Assembly (NCBI GenBank): GCA_031432545.1
Contig: JAVKGX010000006.1
Location: forward strand, 1-64,000
Direction: 5' to 3'
Length of the DNA stretch: 64,000 nt
Source of the DNA: Armatimonadota bacterium
Lineage (GTDB): Bacteria; Sysuimicrobiota; Sysuimicrobiia; Sysuimicrobiales; Sysuimicrobiaceae
In this document: one piece after another, positions 44,017 to 53,036 of the stretch
Numbering within the stretch: the first letter of the stretch is position 1
Layout: the number at the start of each line of letters is the position of its first letter
Notes under the pieces: model-generated
What the model was told of the DNA's origin: nothing
What the model saw: only the letters and a program-made list of their open reading frames with translations
Databases searched by the model: none
Made by a program: the position numbers and the translations under genes

Positions 44017-44865
44017 GTGAGCATCCGAATCGGCATCGGGCTCCCCAGCGGCGTCCCGGAGGTGAGGGGCGAGGTGATCATGCGCTGGGCGCTTCGCGCC
44101 GAGCAGGGGCCCTTCGCGAGCCTCGGCGTGATCGACCGTCTGGCCTACGACAGCTACGATCCGCTGATCGCGCTGGCCGCGGCGGCCGGTGCGACGCAGC
44201 GTCTGAAGCTGGTCACCGCGATCCTCGTCGGACCGCTGCGCAACACTGCCCTGCTGGCGAAGGCGATTGCCTCGCTCGATCAACTGTCGGGCGGGCGGCT
44301 GGTCGTCGGGTTGGCGGTGGGCGCCCGGGAGGAGGACTACGACGCCGCCGGTGTCGACCACCGCGGACGGGGCGCGCGGCTTTCCGAGCAGCTGCGCCGG
44401 CTGCGGCAGATCTGGGAAGAGGGCAGGATCGGTCCTCCGCCCGCCCGAGCCGGGGGGCCGCCGTTCCTCGTGGGTGGGTTCAGCGACGAGGCCTTCGCGC
44501 GGGCCGCCCGCTACGCCGACGGCTACTTCCACGGCGGCGGCCCACCCCGCGCGTTCGCGCGCGCCGCCCAGGCCGCCCGCGCCGCATGGGTCGACGCCGG
44601 CCGGCCGGGACGCCCGCAGCTGTGGGGGCAGGGCTACTTCGCCCTCGGCGACGACGCCATCGAGCAGGCCGTCCGCTACATGCGGGACTACTACGCGTTC
44701 ACCGGCCCGTTCGTCGAGAAGATCGTCGAGCAGTTGCTGACCACGCCGCAGAGGATTGTCCAGTTCGTGGAAGGCTACGCCGAGGCGGGGTGCGACGAAC
44801 TCGTCCTCTTGCCGGCTGTGGGAGACCTCGACCAGATCGACCGGCTCGCAGAGGCGCTGCCTTGA
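44017..44865 (+). CDS. Luciferase-like (LLM class) flavin-dependent oxidoreductase
   Basis: TIM-barrel LLM-family protein of 282 residues, binding FMN or F420. It begins IRIGIGLPSGVPEVRGEVIM, has KLVTAILVGPLRNTALLAKA, DQLSGGRLVVGLAVGAREED and GGPPFLVGGFSDEAFARAAR. Substrate unknown; position before the 2-aminobenzoyl-CoA oxygenase gene, with TTGA overlap, ties it to aromatic catabolism. GTG at 44017 has a GGAGGGGAGG tract in front. Confidence 0.82.
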   Translation: MSIRIGIGLPSGVPEVRGEVIMRWALRAEQGPFASLGVIDRLAYDSYDPLIALAAAAGATQRLKLVTAILVGPLRNTALLAKAIASLDQLSGGRLVVGLAVGAREEDYDAAGVDHRGRGARLSEQLRRLRQIWEEGRIGPPPARAGGPPFLVGGFSDEAFARAARYADGYFHGGGPPRAFARAAQAARAAWVDAGRPGRPQLWGQGYFALGDDAIEQAVRYMRDYYAFTGPFVEKIVEQLLTTPQRIVQFVEGYAEAGCDELVLLPAVGDLDQIDRLAEALP

Positions 44866-46976
44866 GGGTCGCCATCGTTGGCGGCGGACCCGCCGGCCTG
44901 TACCTCGCCCTGCTGCTGAAGAAGGCCGACCGCAGCCGCGAGATCACAGTCTTCGAGCGTAACCCGCCCGATGCGACCTACGGGTGGGGCGTGGTGTTCA
45001 GCGATCGCACGCTCGCCGAGTTCCGGGAGGCCGACTACCGGACCTATCGGGAGATCACCGACCGGTTCGTCCTGTGGGACGCGATCGACGTCTGGGTCCA
45101 CGGCGAGCGGGTGCGTTGCGGCGGGCACGTCTTCGCGGGCATCGCACGCACGGCGCTGCTGGGCATCCTGCAGCGCCGCTGCGCGGACCTCGGCGTGCGG
45201 CTCGTCTTCCGCGCCGAGGTCACCCAACCATCCGACCTGCCGCCGCATGACGTGCTCGTGGGCGCCGACGGTGTCCACAGCATCGTGCGCTCGTGGTACG
45301 AGGACGCCTTCCGGCCGACGATCGCGTACGGGCGCGCCCGGTACGTGTGGCTCGGGACGCGCCGCACGCTGGGGGCGTTCACGTTCGCGTTCCGCCCGAC
45401 CGAGTGGGGGCTGTTCCAGGCCCACGCCTATCCGTACGACGGCCGCACGAGCACGTTCATCGTCGAGTGCGCCGAGACGACGTGGCGTCGGGCAGGCCTG
45501 CAGGAAGCCGACGAAGAGCAGACGCTGCGCCGATGCGAGGCCATCTTCGGGGACGTGCTGCGCGGGGAGCCACTGCTGTCGAACAACTCGCGGTGGATCC
45601 GCTTCCCCACCCTTCGTGCGCACGCCTGGCACTTTGGCAACGTGGTCTTGCTGGGCGATGCTGCCCACACCGCGCACTTCTCGATCGGTTCCGGTACCAA
45701 ACTCGCGATGGAGGACGCGATCGTGCTCGCCAACGCCTTCGAGGCGCACCGGGACGTCGAGGCGGCGCTGCGCACCTACGAGGGCGAACGCCGGCCGATC
45801 GTCGAAGCGTTCCAGCGCGCCGCCGCGCAGAGCCAGCGGGCGTTCGAGACCACGGACCGCACGATCCGGCTGGACCCGATGCGGTTCGCGTTCCACCTGC
45901 TCACCCGAAGCGGCCGCATCTCTTACGACGATCTGCGGCTACGCGACCCGGCGTTCGTCGACCGCGTCGACGGGCACCTCGCGCGCGAACGGGACCGGCT
46001 GCGCCTGCCGCCCCCGCCCGCCCACCTCCCCTTCACCGTGTGCGGGCTGCGCCTGGACAACCGCGTCGTCCTGCGACCGGCGGCCGCGTGCGGCGCGACC
46101 GACGGCGTGCCAGCCAGTTCGCACCGGGATGCGCTGGCCCGACTCGCCTCGAGGGGGGCGGGGCTGGTGCTGACCGAGATCGTCGCGGTCCTGCCCGAAG
46201 GGCGCATCACGCCCGAAGACGCCGGGCTGTACCGACCGGAGCACGCGGCGGGTTGGGCAGCCATAGTCGGGGCGGTGCACGCGGAGGGGGCGAGGGTGGG
46301 CGCGGTCCTCGGACACGCCGGGCGCCGGGGCGCCACGCGGCCGCGCCGCTTCGGTGTGGACGTCCCCCTCCGCCAACCCTGGACCCTGCTGGCGCCCAGC
46401 CCCGTCCCGTACCTGCCCGAAAGCCCCGTCCCCAAGGAGATGACCGAAGCGGACATGGACGCGGTGCGGGCGGCCTACGTGCGGGCTGCCCGGATGGCGC
46501 GCGAGGCCGGCTTCGACCTGCTGCACCTGCACTTCGGATGCGGCTACCTGCTGGCGAGTTTCCTGTCTCCCCTGACGAACCGGCGCACCGACGCCTACGG
46601 CGGGACGCTCGAGAACCGTCTGCGGTTTCCGCTCGAGGTGTTCGCCGCGGTGCGCGGGGAGTGGTCGGGGCCCGTGGGGGTGGCCCTGCCCGCGTCGGAC
46701 CGAGCGCGCCGCGGCATCGGCGAGGCCGACGCGCTGGCGATCGCCCAGGCGTTCAGGGACGCCGGATGCGATCTGGTCGAGGTCACCGCCGGCCAGACGG
46801 TCTCCGACGACGACCCGACCTATGGGCCGGGCTTTTTGGTGCCCTTCGCCGACGCGGTACGCAACGGGGTCGGTGTCGCGGTGCTCGTCGCGGGCGGCCT
46901 GGCCTCGATCGGCGACGTCAACACGCTGGTGGCCTCCGGCCGCGCCGATCTGTGCGTCCTGGAGCCGTGGGACTAG
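44862..46976 (+). CDS. abmA: 2-aminobenzoyl-CoA (anthraniloyl-CoA) monooxygenase/reductase
   Basis: Two-domain flavoenzyme of 704 residues. Residues 1-390 form a flavoprotein hydroxylase: VAIVGGGPAGLYLALLL and VLLGDAAHTAHFSIGSGTKL. Residues about 400-704 form an Old Yellow Enzyme domain: VCGLRLDNRVVLRPAAACGA, HLHFGCGYLLASFLSPLTN and RRTDAYGGTLENRLR. The enzyme hydroxylates 2-aminobenzoyl-CoA and reduces the ring with NADH. The protein ends at GRADLCVLEPWD; relatives usually go on for tens of residues, so the C-terminus looks short. TTG start overlaps the upstream stop. Confidence 0.92.
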   Translation: MRVAIVGGGPAGLYLALLLKKADRSREITVFERNPPDATYGWGVVFSDRTLAEFREADYRTYREITDRFVLWDAIDVWVHGERVRCGGHVFAGIARTALLGILQRRCADLGVRLVFRAEVTQPSDLPPHDVLVGADGVHSIVRSWYEDAFRPTIAYGRARYVWLGTRRTLGAFTFAFRPTEWGLFQAHAYPYDGRTSTFIVECAETTWRRAGLQEADEEQTLRRCEAIFGDVLRGEPLLSNNSRWIRFPTLRAHAWHFGNVVLLGDAAHTAHFSIGSGTKLAMEDAIVLANAFEAHRDVEAALRTYEGERRPIVEAFQRAAAQSQRAFETTDRTIRLDPMRFAFHLLTRSGRISYDDLRLRDPAFVDRVDGHLARERDRLRLPPPPAHLPFTVCGLRLDNRVVLRPAAACGATDGVPASSHRDALARLASRGAGLVLTEIVAVLPEGRITPEDAGLYRPEHAAGWAAIVGAVHAEGARVGAVLGHAGRRGATRPRRFGVDVPLRQPWTLLAPSPVPYLPESPVPKEMTEADMDAVRAAYVRAARMAREAGFDLLHLHFGCGYLLASFLSPLTNRRTDAYGGTLENRLRFPLEVFAAVRGEWSGPVGVALPASDRARRGIGEADALAIAQAFRDAGCDLVEVTAGQTVSDDDPTYGPGFLVPFADAVRNGVGVAVLVAGGLASIGDVNTLVASGRADLCVLEPWD

Positions 46977-46988
46977 GGGCGGATAAGG

Positions 46989-47780
46989 CTAGCCGCCGAA
47001 GCGGCCGGGCCGGTCCCGGCCGCCGGTCCCCCGCGTGAGCGCGCGGACCGTCTCGACGAGCATCTCGGCAAGGATCGCGAAGGTGGCTTCCCCTTCTTCG
47101 GCGGTCGCGTGTGCCGGCGATCCACAGTAGGCCCGGTCCAGGCCCATCGCCCGGAACTCGCGCACGCCGCGACCGATCGCCTCGACGAGGCTGACGGGTA
47201 CGGCCGGCAGCGACCGCATCGTCTGCACGTCGACCAGATCCGGGCGTTCGGCGAGCACCAGCGACGTCTCGTACTGGCCTCCGTGGCAGGCACCGCTGCG
47301 GAACTCTTCGGTCAGTCGGCGCGCTCGGGCGCTGCGGGTCAGGTCGCAGAACCCGACGACGCAACCCGTGGTGGACTCGACCTCGTCCAGGGCTCGGTGG
47401 ATCGTCCGTACGTGCTCGGGCTCGAAGTGGTTGTTGACGACGACGACGTACCGGAAGCCCTGCCCCAGCAGGGATGTGCAGATCCCCACGAGCACGCCGT
47501 GCAGCGTCTGCTCGGAAAACCCGACCGCACCGGAAAAGCCCGCCGCGTACCGTGTCACACCGTAGGGGACGGGCGGCAACACCAACAGCCGTACGTCGGG
47601 ATCGTCGGCGAGGCGATCGGCGGCGCGGCGGCACGTCCCCACGGAGATCAGCAGGTCGGTGGACAGCGGCGCGTGCGGCCCGTGCGGCTCGACCGCGCCG
47701 AGCGGGAGGAGCAAGACCGGCGCCCGCCCGCTACGCAGGAGCGCGTCGACGTCCGGCCAGCGCAGGTCGGCGAACTCCAT
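46989..47780 (-). CDS. Creatininase-family amidohydrolase (candidate N-formylkynurenine formamidase)
   Basis: Zinc amidohydrolase of 263 residues. LLPLGAVEPHGPHAPLSTDL carries the Glu and His metal ligands, STDLL the Asp, YVVVVNNHFEPEH another His/Glu cluster and SGACHGGQYETSLVL the catalytic His and Glu. The family includes creatininase, MftE and the formamide hydrolase ArfB. It is divergent from tryptophan 2,3-dioxygenase, and no other formamidase is visible, so it may deformylate N-formylkynurenine (inference). ATG at 47780 follows a leaderless -10 box. Confidence 0.85.
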   Translation of the reverse strand: MEFADLRWPDVDALLRSGRAPVLLLPLGAVEPHGPHAPLSTDLLISVGTCRRAADRLADDPDVRLLVLPPVPYGVTRYAAGFSGAVGFSEQTLHGVLVGICTSLLGQGFRYVVVVNNHFEPEHVRTIHRALDEVESTTGCVVGFCDLTRSARARRLTEEFRSGACHGGQYETSLVLAERPDLVDVQTMRSLPAVPVSLVEAIGRGVREFRAMGLDRAYCGSPAHATAEEGEATFAILAEMLVETVRALTRGTGGRDRPGRFGG

Positions 47781-47792
47781 GTCCCGATTGTA
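47781..47792 (-). promoter_or_regulatory. Leaderless promoter of the creatininase-family gene
   Basis: TACAAT on the minus strand (47792-47787), 6 bases (cgggac), then ATG at 47780. Same geometry as the XRE, thiI and padR promoters. Confidence 0.6.
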
Positions 47793-47845
47793 GTCGAAGG
47801 CGGCGCAGGGGTCCGCCAAACCTGGCGATGGCGCGGGGGCGGGGG

Positions 47846-47851
47846 TACTAT
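47846..47851 (+). promoter_or_regulatory. Candidate -10 box of the tryptophan dioxygenase gene
   Basis: TACTAT, predicted start near 47858 and leader of about 43 bases with GGGAGG 7 bases before the ATG. The -35 region is weak. Confidence 0.45.
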
Positions 47852-47900
47852 CGAGGAGCGAGGGCCCGCAGCGTCCGGACTCTCACGGGAGGCATCCGCC

Positions 47901-48722
47901 ATGCAGGCGCCGGCCAAGCCCCTTACGTACGGCAGGTACATCCGCACCGCAGAGCTGCTGCGTCTGCAGCAGCGCCTGAGCGACGCGCACGACGAGCTGC
48001 AGTTCATCGTCGTCCACCAGGTGTTCGAACTCTGGTTCCGGCTGATGATCTTCGAGCTCGAGAGCGTGCGGGGCGCGCTGGTGCGCGGCGACCTCCCGAC
48101 CGCCGCCCGCCTGCTGCGGCGGGCCACGGAGATCGCCCGCGCGCTGCTCGTCGGGTTCGACGTCATCGAGACGATGCGCCCGTGGGACTTTCTGGAGTTC
48201 CGCTCGCAGCTCAAGCCCGCCAGCGGGTTCCAGAGCCGGCAGTTCCGCGAGATCGAGTTCCTGTCGGGAGCCAAGGACCCGCGCTACCTCGCAAGCTTCG
48301 AGCGGGAGCCCGAAGACCTGGCGGCGCTGCGGCGGCGGCTGGGAGAACCGACCGTCTGGGACGCGTTCATCGAGTTGCTGCGCGGCCGCGGGCTTCCGAC
48401 CGACGACGACGCGCAGATCCGTCAGACGCTCATCCGGATCCACAAGGATCCGTCGCTTGCGGATCTGTACGAGCTGTCCGAAGCGATGATCGCCTACGAC
48501 GAGATGTTCGCGCTGTGGCGGCGCCGCCACGTCCTGATGGTCGAGCGCATGATCGGAGCGCGTCCCGGGACCGGACAGGCCGACGTGCAGAAGACGATCG
48601 GCGAGCAGGCCTCCGACGAGCCGGCGTACTTCACCGGGGTCGGATACCTGCACGAGACCCTCTCGAAGAAGTTCTTCCCGCTGCTGTGGGAAACCAGGAC
48701 GTTCGTGGAGCGTGACGCATGA
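47901..48722 (+). CDS. kynA: Tryptophan 2,3-dioxygenase
   Basis: Heme dioxygenase of 273 residues that opens the indole ring of L-tryptophan to N-formylkynurenine. YGRYIRTAELLRLQQRLSDA, HDELQFIVVHQVFELWF (with the substrate-contact His39) and IETMRPWDFLEFRSQLKPAS with GFQSRQFREIEFLSG are diagnostic; VGYLHETLSKKFFPLLWETR supplies the proximal heme histidine region. The stop overlaps the kynureninase ATG. Confidence 0.95.
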   Translation: MQAPAKPLTYGRYIRTAELLRLQQRLSDAHDELQFIVVHQVFELWFRLMIFELESVRGALVRGDLPTAARLLRRATEIARALLVGFDVIETMRPWDFLEFRSQLKPASGFQSRQFREIEFLSGAKDPRYLASFEREPEDLAALRRRLGEPTVWDAFIELLRGRGLPTDDDAQIRQTLIRIHKDPSLADLYELSEAMIAYDEMFALWRRRHVLMVERMIGARPGTGQADVQKTIGEQASDEPAYFTGVGYLHETLSKKFFPLLWETRTFVERDA

Positions 48723-49867
48723 CCGATTCCCTGCTGCGCTGGCGGAGCGAGTTCCCCATCCTCGCGCACACCACCTATTTGGTGTCGCACTCGATGGGTG
48801 CGATGCCGCGTTCGGCGACCGACTGGCTGGCCCGCTACGGCAGGGAGTGGAGCGAGCAGGGCGTGGCGGCGTGGGAACGGTGGGAGCCCTACGTGCGCGA
48901 GCACGCAGACCGGATCGGCACGCTGATCGGTGCGCCTGCGGGCACCGTCGCGCTGCACCAGAACGTCTCGACCCTGTTCGGCATTTTGCTCAGCGGCCTC
49001 GTGCAGCCGGGCGGTCGCACGAAGGTGGTCGCCACCGACCTGAACTTCCCCACCCTGCTCTATGCCCTGCAGATGCACGAAGACCTGGGGCTGCGCCTCC
49101 ACCGCATCCCCAGCCCCGACGGCATCACGATTCCCCTGGAAGCCTGGGAGGATGCGGTTGACGACCGGACGCTGGCGGTGGTCGTCGACCACGGGATCTT
49201 CCGGTCGGGCGCCCTGCAGGACGTGGCAGCAATCACTCAGATCGCGCACCGCCACGGGGCGTGGTCGATCGTGGACGCCTATCAGACCGTCGGCTGCGTG
49301 CCCGTGGATGTGCGGGCGTGGGGCGCGGACGCCGTACTGGGGGGTTCGCACAAGTGGCTGTGCGGAGGGCCCGGCGCCGCCTGGCTGTACGTGCAGTCGG
49401 ACCGGTTGGCCTCCGTGCGGCCCCGGATGGTGGGATGGTTCAGCCACCGCGATCCGTTCGCATTCGACCTGCGCATGGAGTTCGCCGCCGACGCCATGCG
49501 CTTTGCGACCGGCACGCCCGGGATCCCGGGCCTGTTCGCGGCGCGGGCCGGGCTGGAGATCGTGCTGGAAGTGGGTGCCGAGGCGATCCGGCAGAAGTCT
49601 GTGCGCTTCACCCAACGGATCATCGACCTGGCGGACGAGTACGGACTGCGCGTGAACACACCCCGCGAGGCATCAGCCAGGGGTGGCCTCGTCGTCGTCG
49701 ACTTCCCCGGAGCCGAGGCGGCGACCCGGGAACTGGCGCGACGCAACGTCCTCGTCGACCACCGGCCCAGAGCCGGCATCCGCATCTCCGGACACTTCTA
49801 CACCGCCGACGAGGAAATCGACCACGCGTTCGACGTGCTGCGGGAGTTCGCACGCCGCTCCGCGTGA
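48719..49867 (+). CDS. kynU: Kynureninase
   Basis: PLP-dependent hydrolase of 382 residues (aminotransferase class V fold) that cleaves kynurenine to anthranilate and alanine. TTYLVSHSMGAMPRSATDWL opens the protein; WSIVDAYQTVGCVPVDVRAW binds PLP, and GGSHKWLCGGPGAAWLYV holds the Schiff-base lysine and kynureninase-type glycine loop. ATGA overlap with tryptophan dioxygenase couples the two steps. Anthranilate then enters the aminobenzoyl-CoA pathway next door. Confidence 0.9.
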   Translation: MTDSLLRWRSEFPILAHTTYLVSHSMGAMPRSATDWLARYGREWSEQGVAAWERWEPYVREHADRIGTLIGAPAGTVALHQNVSTLFGILLSGLVQPGGRTKVVATDLNFPTLLYALQMHEDLGLRLHRIPSPDGITIPLEAWEDAVDDRTLAVVVDHGIFRSGALQDVAAITQIAHRHGAWSIVDAYQTVGCVPVDVRAWGADAVLGGSHKWLCGGPGAAWLYVQSDRLASVRPRMVGWFSHRDPFAFDLRMEFAADAMRFATGTPGIPGLFAARAGLEIVLEVGAEAIRQKSVRFTQRIIDLADEYGLRVNTPREASARGGLVVVDFPGAEAATRELARRNVLVDHRPRAGIRISGHFYTADEEIDHAFDVLREFARRSA

Positions 49868-49870
49868 TTG

Positions 49871-49885
49871 CCCCGCCTGCCGGGG
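49871..49885. terminator. Short hairpin between convergent kynU and trpB
   Basis: CCCCG (49871-49875) and CGGGG (49881-49885) with a 5-base loop. Short stem and no T run; weak. Confidence 0.3.
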
Positions 49886-49891
49886 AGCACT

Positions 49892-51256
49892 CTATGCGGG
49901 CTGGAGCGGAGCCAGCTCAGCCATCGCCCGGCGCACCTCCTCTTCCGGGTACTCGAAGTCCGGCAGCTTGCCCGCGAGGTACTGCTCGTACGCCGCCAGG
50001 TCGAAGTGTCCGTGCCCGCTGAGGTTGAACAGGATCGCCTTCGACTCGCCTGCCTCGCGGCACCGGATTGCCTCGTCGACGACGTAGCGGATCGCGTGCG
50101 CCGGCTCGGGGCCGGCCACGATGCCTTCGGTCCGCGCGAACAGCATCGCGGCCTCGAAAACCGGGTTCTGGGGATAGGCGTACGCCTCGATCACGCCTCG
50201 GTCGTACAGCATGCACACCAGCGGTGCGTCCCCGTGGTAGCGCAGGCCACCCGCGTGGATGGGCGCGGGGACGAACGTGTGCCCCAGGGTGTACATCTTG
50301 ACCAGCGGGGTGGTCTGCGCGGTGTCGCCGAAGTCGTAGAGGTAGGCGCCCTTGGTGAGCGTCGGGCAAGCCGTCGGTTCGACCGCGACGATGCGGGTCT
50401 GTCGGCCCGCCAACTTGTCGGCGACGAACGGAAAGGACAGGCCGGCGAAGTTGCTCCCCCCACCGATGCAGCCGACCACGACGTCCGGGTAGTCGTCGAA
50501 GAGTTCCATCTGCCGCCTGGCCTCCAGCCCGATGACGGTCTGGTGCATCAAGACGTGGTTGAGCACGCTGCCCAGCGAGTACTTCGCGTCGTCATGGGTG
50601 GCCGCGTCCTCGACCGCCTCGCTGATCGCGATCCCCAGGCTACCCGGAGACTGCGGGTCGCGCTCGAGGATCCCCCGGCCCGCGTGGGTGCGGGGGCTGG
50701 GGCTGGGCAGCACCTCCGCGCCCCAGGTCTCCATGAGGATGCGCCGGTAGGGTTTCTGCTCGTAGGAGACGCGCACCATGTAGACGGTGCACTCCAGCCC
50801 GAACATCCGGCATGCCCACGCCAGCGCCGACCCCCACTGGCCGGCCCCGGTCTCGGTCGTGAGCCGGCGGGCGCCGCTGGCCTTGGCGTAGTAGGCTTGG
50901 GCGACCGCGGTGTTCGGCTTGTGGCTGCCGGGCGGGCTCACACCCTCGTACTTGTAGTAGATGCGGGCGGGCGTATCCAGCGCCTGCTCCAGCTGCCGCG
51001 CCCGGTATAGGGGCGTGGGTCGGTACAGGCCGTAGATGTCGCGCACGGGCTGTGGGATCTCCACCCAACGCTCGGAGGACACCTCCTGCAGGATGATATC
51101 CATGGGGAACAGCGGCGCCAGGTCGTCGGGGCCCACCGGTTGCTTCGTCCCTGGGTGCAGCACCGGCGGAGGCGGACTGGGGAGGTCCGGAACGATGTTG
51201 TACCACGCGCGCGGAACCTCGCTTTGGGGCAGCACCACCCTCGTCACGTCTGCCAT
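49892..51256 (-). CDS. trpB: Tryptophan synthase beta chain, TrpB2 type
   Basis: PLP enzyme of 454 residues joining indole and serine. The N-terminal 100 residues ([40 protein letters not shown]) and length mark the TrpB2 class, which often stands apart from trpA. PLP lysine is in [16 protein letters not shown], catalytic Glu in [16 protein letters not shown], phosphate loop [16 protein letters not shown]. No trpA is present. It is convergent with kynU. AGGAGG precedes the ATG at 51256; a longer open frame upstream is not coding. Confidence 0.93.
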   Translation of the reverse strand: MADVTRVVLPQSEVPRAWYNIVPDLPSPPPPVLHPGTKQPVGPDDLAPLFPMDIILQEVSSERWVEIPQPVRDIYGLYRPTPLYRARQLEQALDTPARIYYKYEGVSPPGSHKPNTAVAQAYYAKASGARRLTTETGAGQWGSALAWACRMFGLECTVYMVRVSYEQKPYRRILMETWGAEVLPSPSPRTHAGRGILERDPQSPGSLGIAISEAVEDAATHDDAKYSLGSVLNHVLMHQTVIGLEARRQMELFDDYPDVVVGCIGGGSNFAGLSFPFVADKLAGRQTRIVAVEPTACPTLTKGAYLYDFGDTAQTTPLVKMYTLGHTFVPAPIHAGGLRYHGDAPLVCMLYDRGVIEAYAYPQNPVFEAAMLFARTEGIVAGPEPAHAIRYVVDEAIRCREAGESKAILFNLSGHGHFDLAAYEQYLAGKLPDFEYPEEEVRRAMAELAPLQPA

Positions 51257-51311
51257 GGCCGGCCTCCTGGGGGAAATGGGCAGTCCTTCTCCACGCGGCC
51301 GATCGAATCCT

Positions 51312-51341
51312 GGCCCGGTCCGCCGGCCGGACAGCCGGGCC
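51312..51341. terminator. Nested GC hairpin between trpB and the next upstream gene
   Basis: GGCCCGG (51312-51318) pairs with CCGGGCC (51335-51341), with an inner TCCG/CGGA stem. It probably separates the trpB transcript from the gene before it. No T run. Confidence 0.4.
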
Positions 51342-51372
51342 GCAAGCGAGCCAGCCTGCGCCGGGCTGCGGG

Positions 51373-51795
51373 TCAGCCACCCGCCGAGGAGACCAGGCGG
51401 TCGAGGATCCGCAAGAGCTCGTCCTCGTCGCGGTACCGCCACAGCTCGACATGGGGGTTTCCGGCCACGAGCGCCGAGACGTCCGCACCGGCCTCGCACA
51501 GGCACACGACCCGCTTGCCCAGCATCTGGGCGCGCATGATCTCCATCCCCACGCCGATCGAGGGAACGGTGACCTCCGCGATCACCACGTCGGCCTGTTC
51601 GATCCAGGCCATGTCGCCCTCGTAGATCGCCCGGTCGTTTTTGCGTGTGGCCCGCTCGTGTTCCAGGACGTCCGCCCGCCCGACGTGCGCGGTCAGCACC
51701 TGGTGGCCGCGCTGCTGCAGCCACGAGACGATCCGCGCGTAGCGCGGCTGCAACCGCCGGCCACCTCGTATGGCCCCACAGAAGTACACGCGCAT
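51373..51795 (-). CDS. Nucleoside 2-deoxyribosyltransferase / DNPH1-like protein
   Basis: Protein of 140 residues. It begins [20 protein letters not shown], the substrate-binding GxIRGG turn of the DNPH1 (Rcl) family, and has the catalytic glutamate region [20 protein letters not shown]. Family members cleave or transfer the N-glycosidic bond of deoxynucleosides or their 5'-phosphates; which applies here cannot be told. 47 bases separate it from the acyl-CoA dehydrogenase gene upstream. Confidence 0.85.
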   Translation of the reverse strand: MRVYFCGAIRGGRRLQPRYARIVSWLQQRGHQVLTAHVGRADVLEHERATRKNDRAIYEGDMAWIEQADVVIAEVTVPSIGVGMEIMRAQMLGKRVVCLCEAGADVSALVAGNPHVELWRYRDEDELLRILDRLVSSAGG

Positions 51796-51842
51796 CGCAG
51801 CTGGGAATCGACGAGCCGCTGCCGTCGACCTCGATCCGTCGC

Positions 51843-53036
51843 TCAGAAGGCGTCGTGGCCCGTGATCTCGCGGCCGACGATCAGAGTGTGGATGTCGTAT
51901 GTCCCCTCGTAGGTGTCGACGGACTCCAGGTTGGCGGCGTGGCGCATGGCGTGGTACTCGACCGTGATGCCGTACCCGCCGAGGATCAAGCGGGCCTGTC
52001 GCGCCACCTCCAGGGCGGCGCGCACGTTGTGGCGCTTGGCCAGCGAGACCTGCGTGTAGCGCATCCGCCCGGCATCCTTGAGCTGGCCCAACCGGTGCGC
52101 GAGGAGCTGCGAGGCGGTGATGCGGGTGAGCATGTCCACCAGGCGCTCCTGGATGATCTGCGTCGCCGCGATCGGCCGGCCGAACGCGATCCGTTCCCCG
52201 GCGTAGGCCAGCGCCTCCTCGAAGCACGCCACCGCTGCCCCGATCGCGCCCCACGCGATCCCGTACCGCGCCTGGGTCAGGCACCCCAGGGCCTTGCCCA
52301 GGCCAACGCCCTCGGGCAGCGCGTGGTCGTCGGGAACTTCGACGTCTTCCAGCACCAGTTCGGAGGTCACCGACGCGCGCATCGAAGCCTTCGTGTGGAT
52401 TTCGTGGGCCGCAAAGCCCGGGGTGTCGGTCGGCACGATGAACCCGCGGACGGTGTCGGTCTCGTCCTTGGCCCACACGATGGCCACGTGCGCGATCGAC
52501 CCGCTGGTGATCCACATCTTGGTGCCCGTGATCGCCCAGCCGCGCGACGTCTTGCGCGCACGCGTGTTCATCGCGGCGGGGTCGCTGCCGGCGGTCGGCT
52601 CGGTCAGGCCGAAGCACCCGATCAGCTCGCCCCGCGCCAGCCGCGGCAGGTAGTGGCGCCTTTGCTCTTCGCTGCCGTACGCGTAGATCGGGTACATGAC
52701 GAGCGCACCCTGGACGCTGGCGAAGGACCGGATGCCGCTGTCCCCCCGCTCCAGTTCCTGCATCAGCAGCCCGTAGGCGATGTTGTCCAAGCCCGCGCAC
52801 TCGTACTCCGCCGGCAGGTTCGCGCCGTACACCCCCAGCTCGCCGAGCCTGGGCACCAGTTCCATCGGGAAGATGCCGTCCAGCCACCAGCGCCCGATCC
52901 GCGGGATCACCTCGCGGTCGACGAACCGTCGGACGGTGTCGCGCGCCGCCCGCTGCACGTCCGTGAGCAGATCTTCCGTGACGTAGAAATCCGTCGGACT
53001 GACCTTGTTGACCGTGCCGACCTCCTGCACCGTCAC
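51843..53036 (-). CDS. gcdH: Glutaryl-CoA dehydrogenase (GcdH-like acyl-CoA dehydrogenase)
   Basis: FAD acyl-CoA dehydrogenase of 397 residues. [40 protein letters not shown] and the C-terminal [27 protein letters not shown] (in parts) match glutaryl-CoA dehydrogenase, with the catalytic Glu in TYEGTYD. It oxidises and decarboxylates glutaryl-CoA to crotonyl-CoA, a plausible last step for aromatic or lysine/tryptophan carbon. GTG at 53036 overlaps the tldE stop. Confidence 0.87.
   Translation of the reverse strand: MTVQEVGTVNKVSPTDFYVTEDLLTDVQRAARDTVRRFVDREVIPRIGRWWLDGIFPMELVPRLGELGVYGANLPAEYECAGLDNIAYGLLMQELERGDSGIRSFASVQGALVMYPIYAYGSEEQRRHYLPRLARGELIGCFGLTEPTAGSDPAAMNTRARKTSRGWAITGTKMWITSGSIAHVAIVWAKDETDTVRGFIVPTDTPGFAAHEIHTKASMRASVTSELVLEDVEVPDDHALPEGVGLGKALGCLTQARYGIAWGAIGAAVACFEEALAYAGERIAFGRPIAATQIIQERLVDMLTRITASQLLAHRLGQLKDAGRMRYTQVSLAKRHNVRAALEVARQARLILGGYGITVEYHAMRHAANLESVDTYEGTYDIHTLIVGREITGHDAF

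Noticed and set aside
46940-46990. A frameshift as the cause of the short 2-aminobenzoyl-CoA monooxygenase/reductase
   Set aside because: Neither alternative frame after the stop gives the expected continuation, and only 12 bases remain before the convergent gene.
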